Shown in pieces: positions 63,805-64,000 of a DNA stretch of 64,000 nt. The stretch comes from Craterostigma plantagineum (Eukaryota > Streptophyta > Magnoliopsida > Lamiales > Linderniaceae), in contig JAPQWV010000018.1 of NCBI GenBank assembly GCA_027422505.1, positions 10,124,001 through 10,188,000 on the forward strand, written 5' to 3'. How positions within the stretch are numbered: position 1 is the stretch's first letter; each line of letters begins with the position of its first letter. Both the position numbers and the translations under genes were made by a program. The notes under the pieces are model-generated. The model saw only the letters and a list, made by a program, of their open reading frames with translations. It was not told where the DNA came from and ran no database searches.

Positions 63805-64000
63805 AAACAACAACCACACCCCCCACGCCAATTCATGCATAAGGCACCATACATGCAAGCACAGGTCAGACAAATATGGGTTAGAAAAACCATAATCCCG
63901 CCACCTCAAACAAATCACAACGGGAAACCTAAATTAGATCCAACGCAACCTGATTTAGACCCCACATTTTCCGTTAAGCGCACGAAAATTTTTACATGTA
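63805..64000 (+). other. Element E gag-pol region, window end
   Basis: No open frame of note after the tail of gag; the sequence reads as more retroelement internal DNA that continues beyond the window. Protease, with its DSG motif, is expected downstream but is not reached. Confidence 0.4.

Larger units (their letters stand above)
58273..64000 (+). mobile_element. Ty1/Copia element E (LTR to gag; continues off window)
   Basis: LTR, primer site, long leader (59.73-61.16 kb) and long gag (61.16-63.8 kb) on the plus strand. The gag with a zinc knuckle plus coiled-coil-like C-terminal extension matches the Sirevirus-like layout. It is inserted head-to-head into element D. Gag has several frameshifts. 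Pol is expected beyond 64,000. Confidence 0.8.

Overview
This is nuclear DNA from a flowering plant, most likely a eudicot. Plant-specific families (a HIPP metallochaperone, a CLV1/BAM-type receptor kinase, a GL3/EGL3-type bHLH, a UGT73-like glycosyltransferase), plant Ty1/Copia elements with the initiator-Met-tRNA primer site, plant L1-type LINEs and GT-AG introns all point this way. The window is a transposon-dense accessory region. Only one host gene looks complete, a three-exon HIPP gene at 41.9-43.5 kb. Almost everything else is nested mobile DNA, in several insertion layers that can be ordered.

Layout. 0-5.7 kb: decayed Copia element A on the minus strand. 5.7-17.4 kb: two copies of a second Copia family (B) joined head-to-head as a large inverted repeat. 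The left copy carries a nearly intact 6.1-kb LINE with a perfect 16-bp target duplication; the right copy keeps the empty site. 17.4-26.5 kb: Copia element C on the plus strand, split by an old plus-strand LINE that is itself interrupted by LTR-derived sequence. 26.5-40.3 kb: a mosaic of host gene fragments with introns kept (RecQ helicase, methionine synthase, synaptotagmin-like, BAM-type kinase, a possible IST1-like gene and a conserved plant protein of unknown function). It ends at a Helitron-like 5' terminus (TC...) at 40,279 and contains a 3.3-kb solo LTR.

40.3-43.8 kb: island holding the HIPP gene, whose intron 2 contains a tandem LTR-internal-LTR-internal-LTR TRIM element. 43.8-46.6 kb: a second Helitron-like 5' end, oriented the other way, followed by UGT73-like, bHLH and POP1 fragments, all on the plus strand. 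46.6-53.2 kb: minus-strand retroelement 3' end with a 313-bp LTR, polypurine tract and a long decayed accessory coding region, split by a 2.8-kb solo LTR flanked by GTTTG. 53.2-58.3 kb: promoter-like leader sequence and Copia pol of element D (minus). 58.3-64 kb: 5' LTR, primer site, long leader and gag of Copia element E (plus), inserted into D.

No rRNA, tRNA, CRISPR or operon structure is present. The strongest observations are the two divergent Helitron-like cargo arrays flanking the HIPP gene, the tandem TRIM in its intron, the head-to-head Copia repeat that could form a long hairpin transcript, and the retroelement accessory protein. Family assignments come from reading motifs by eye; no database search was run.
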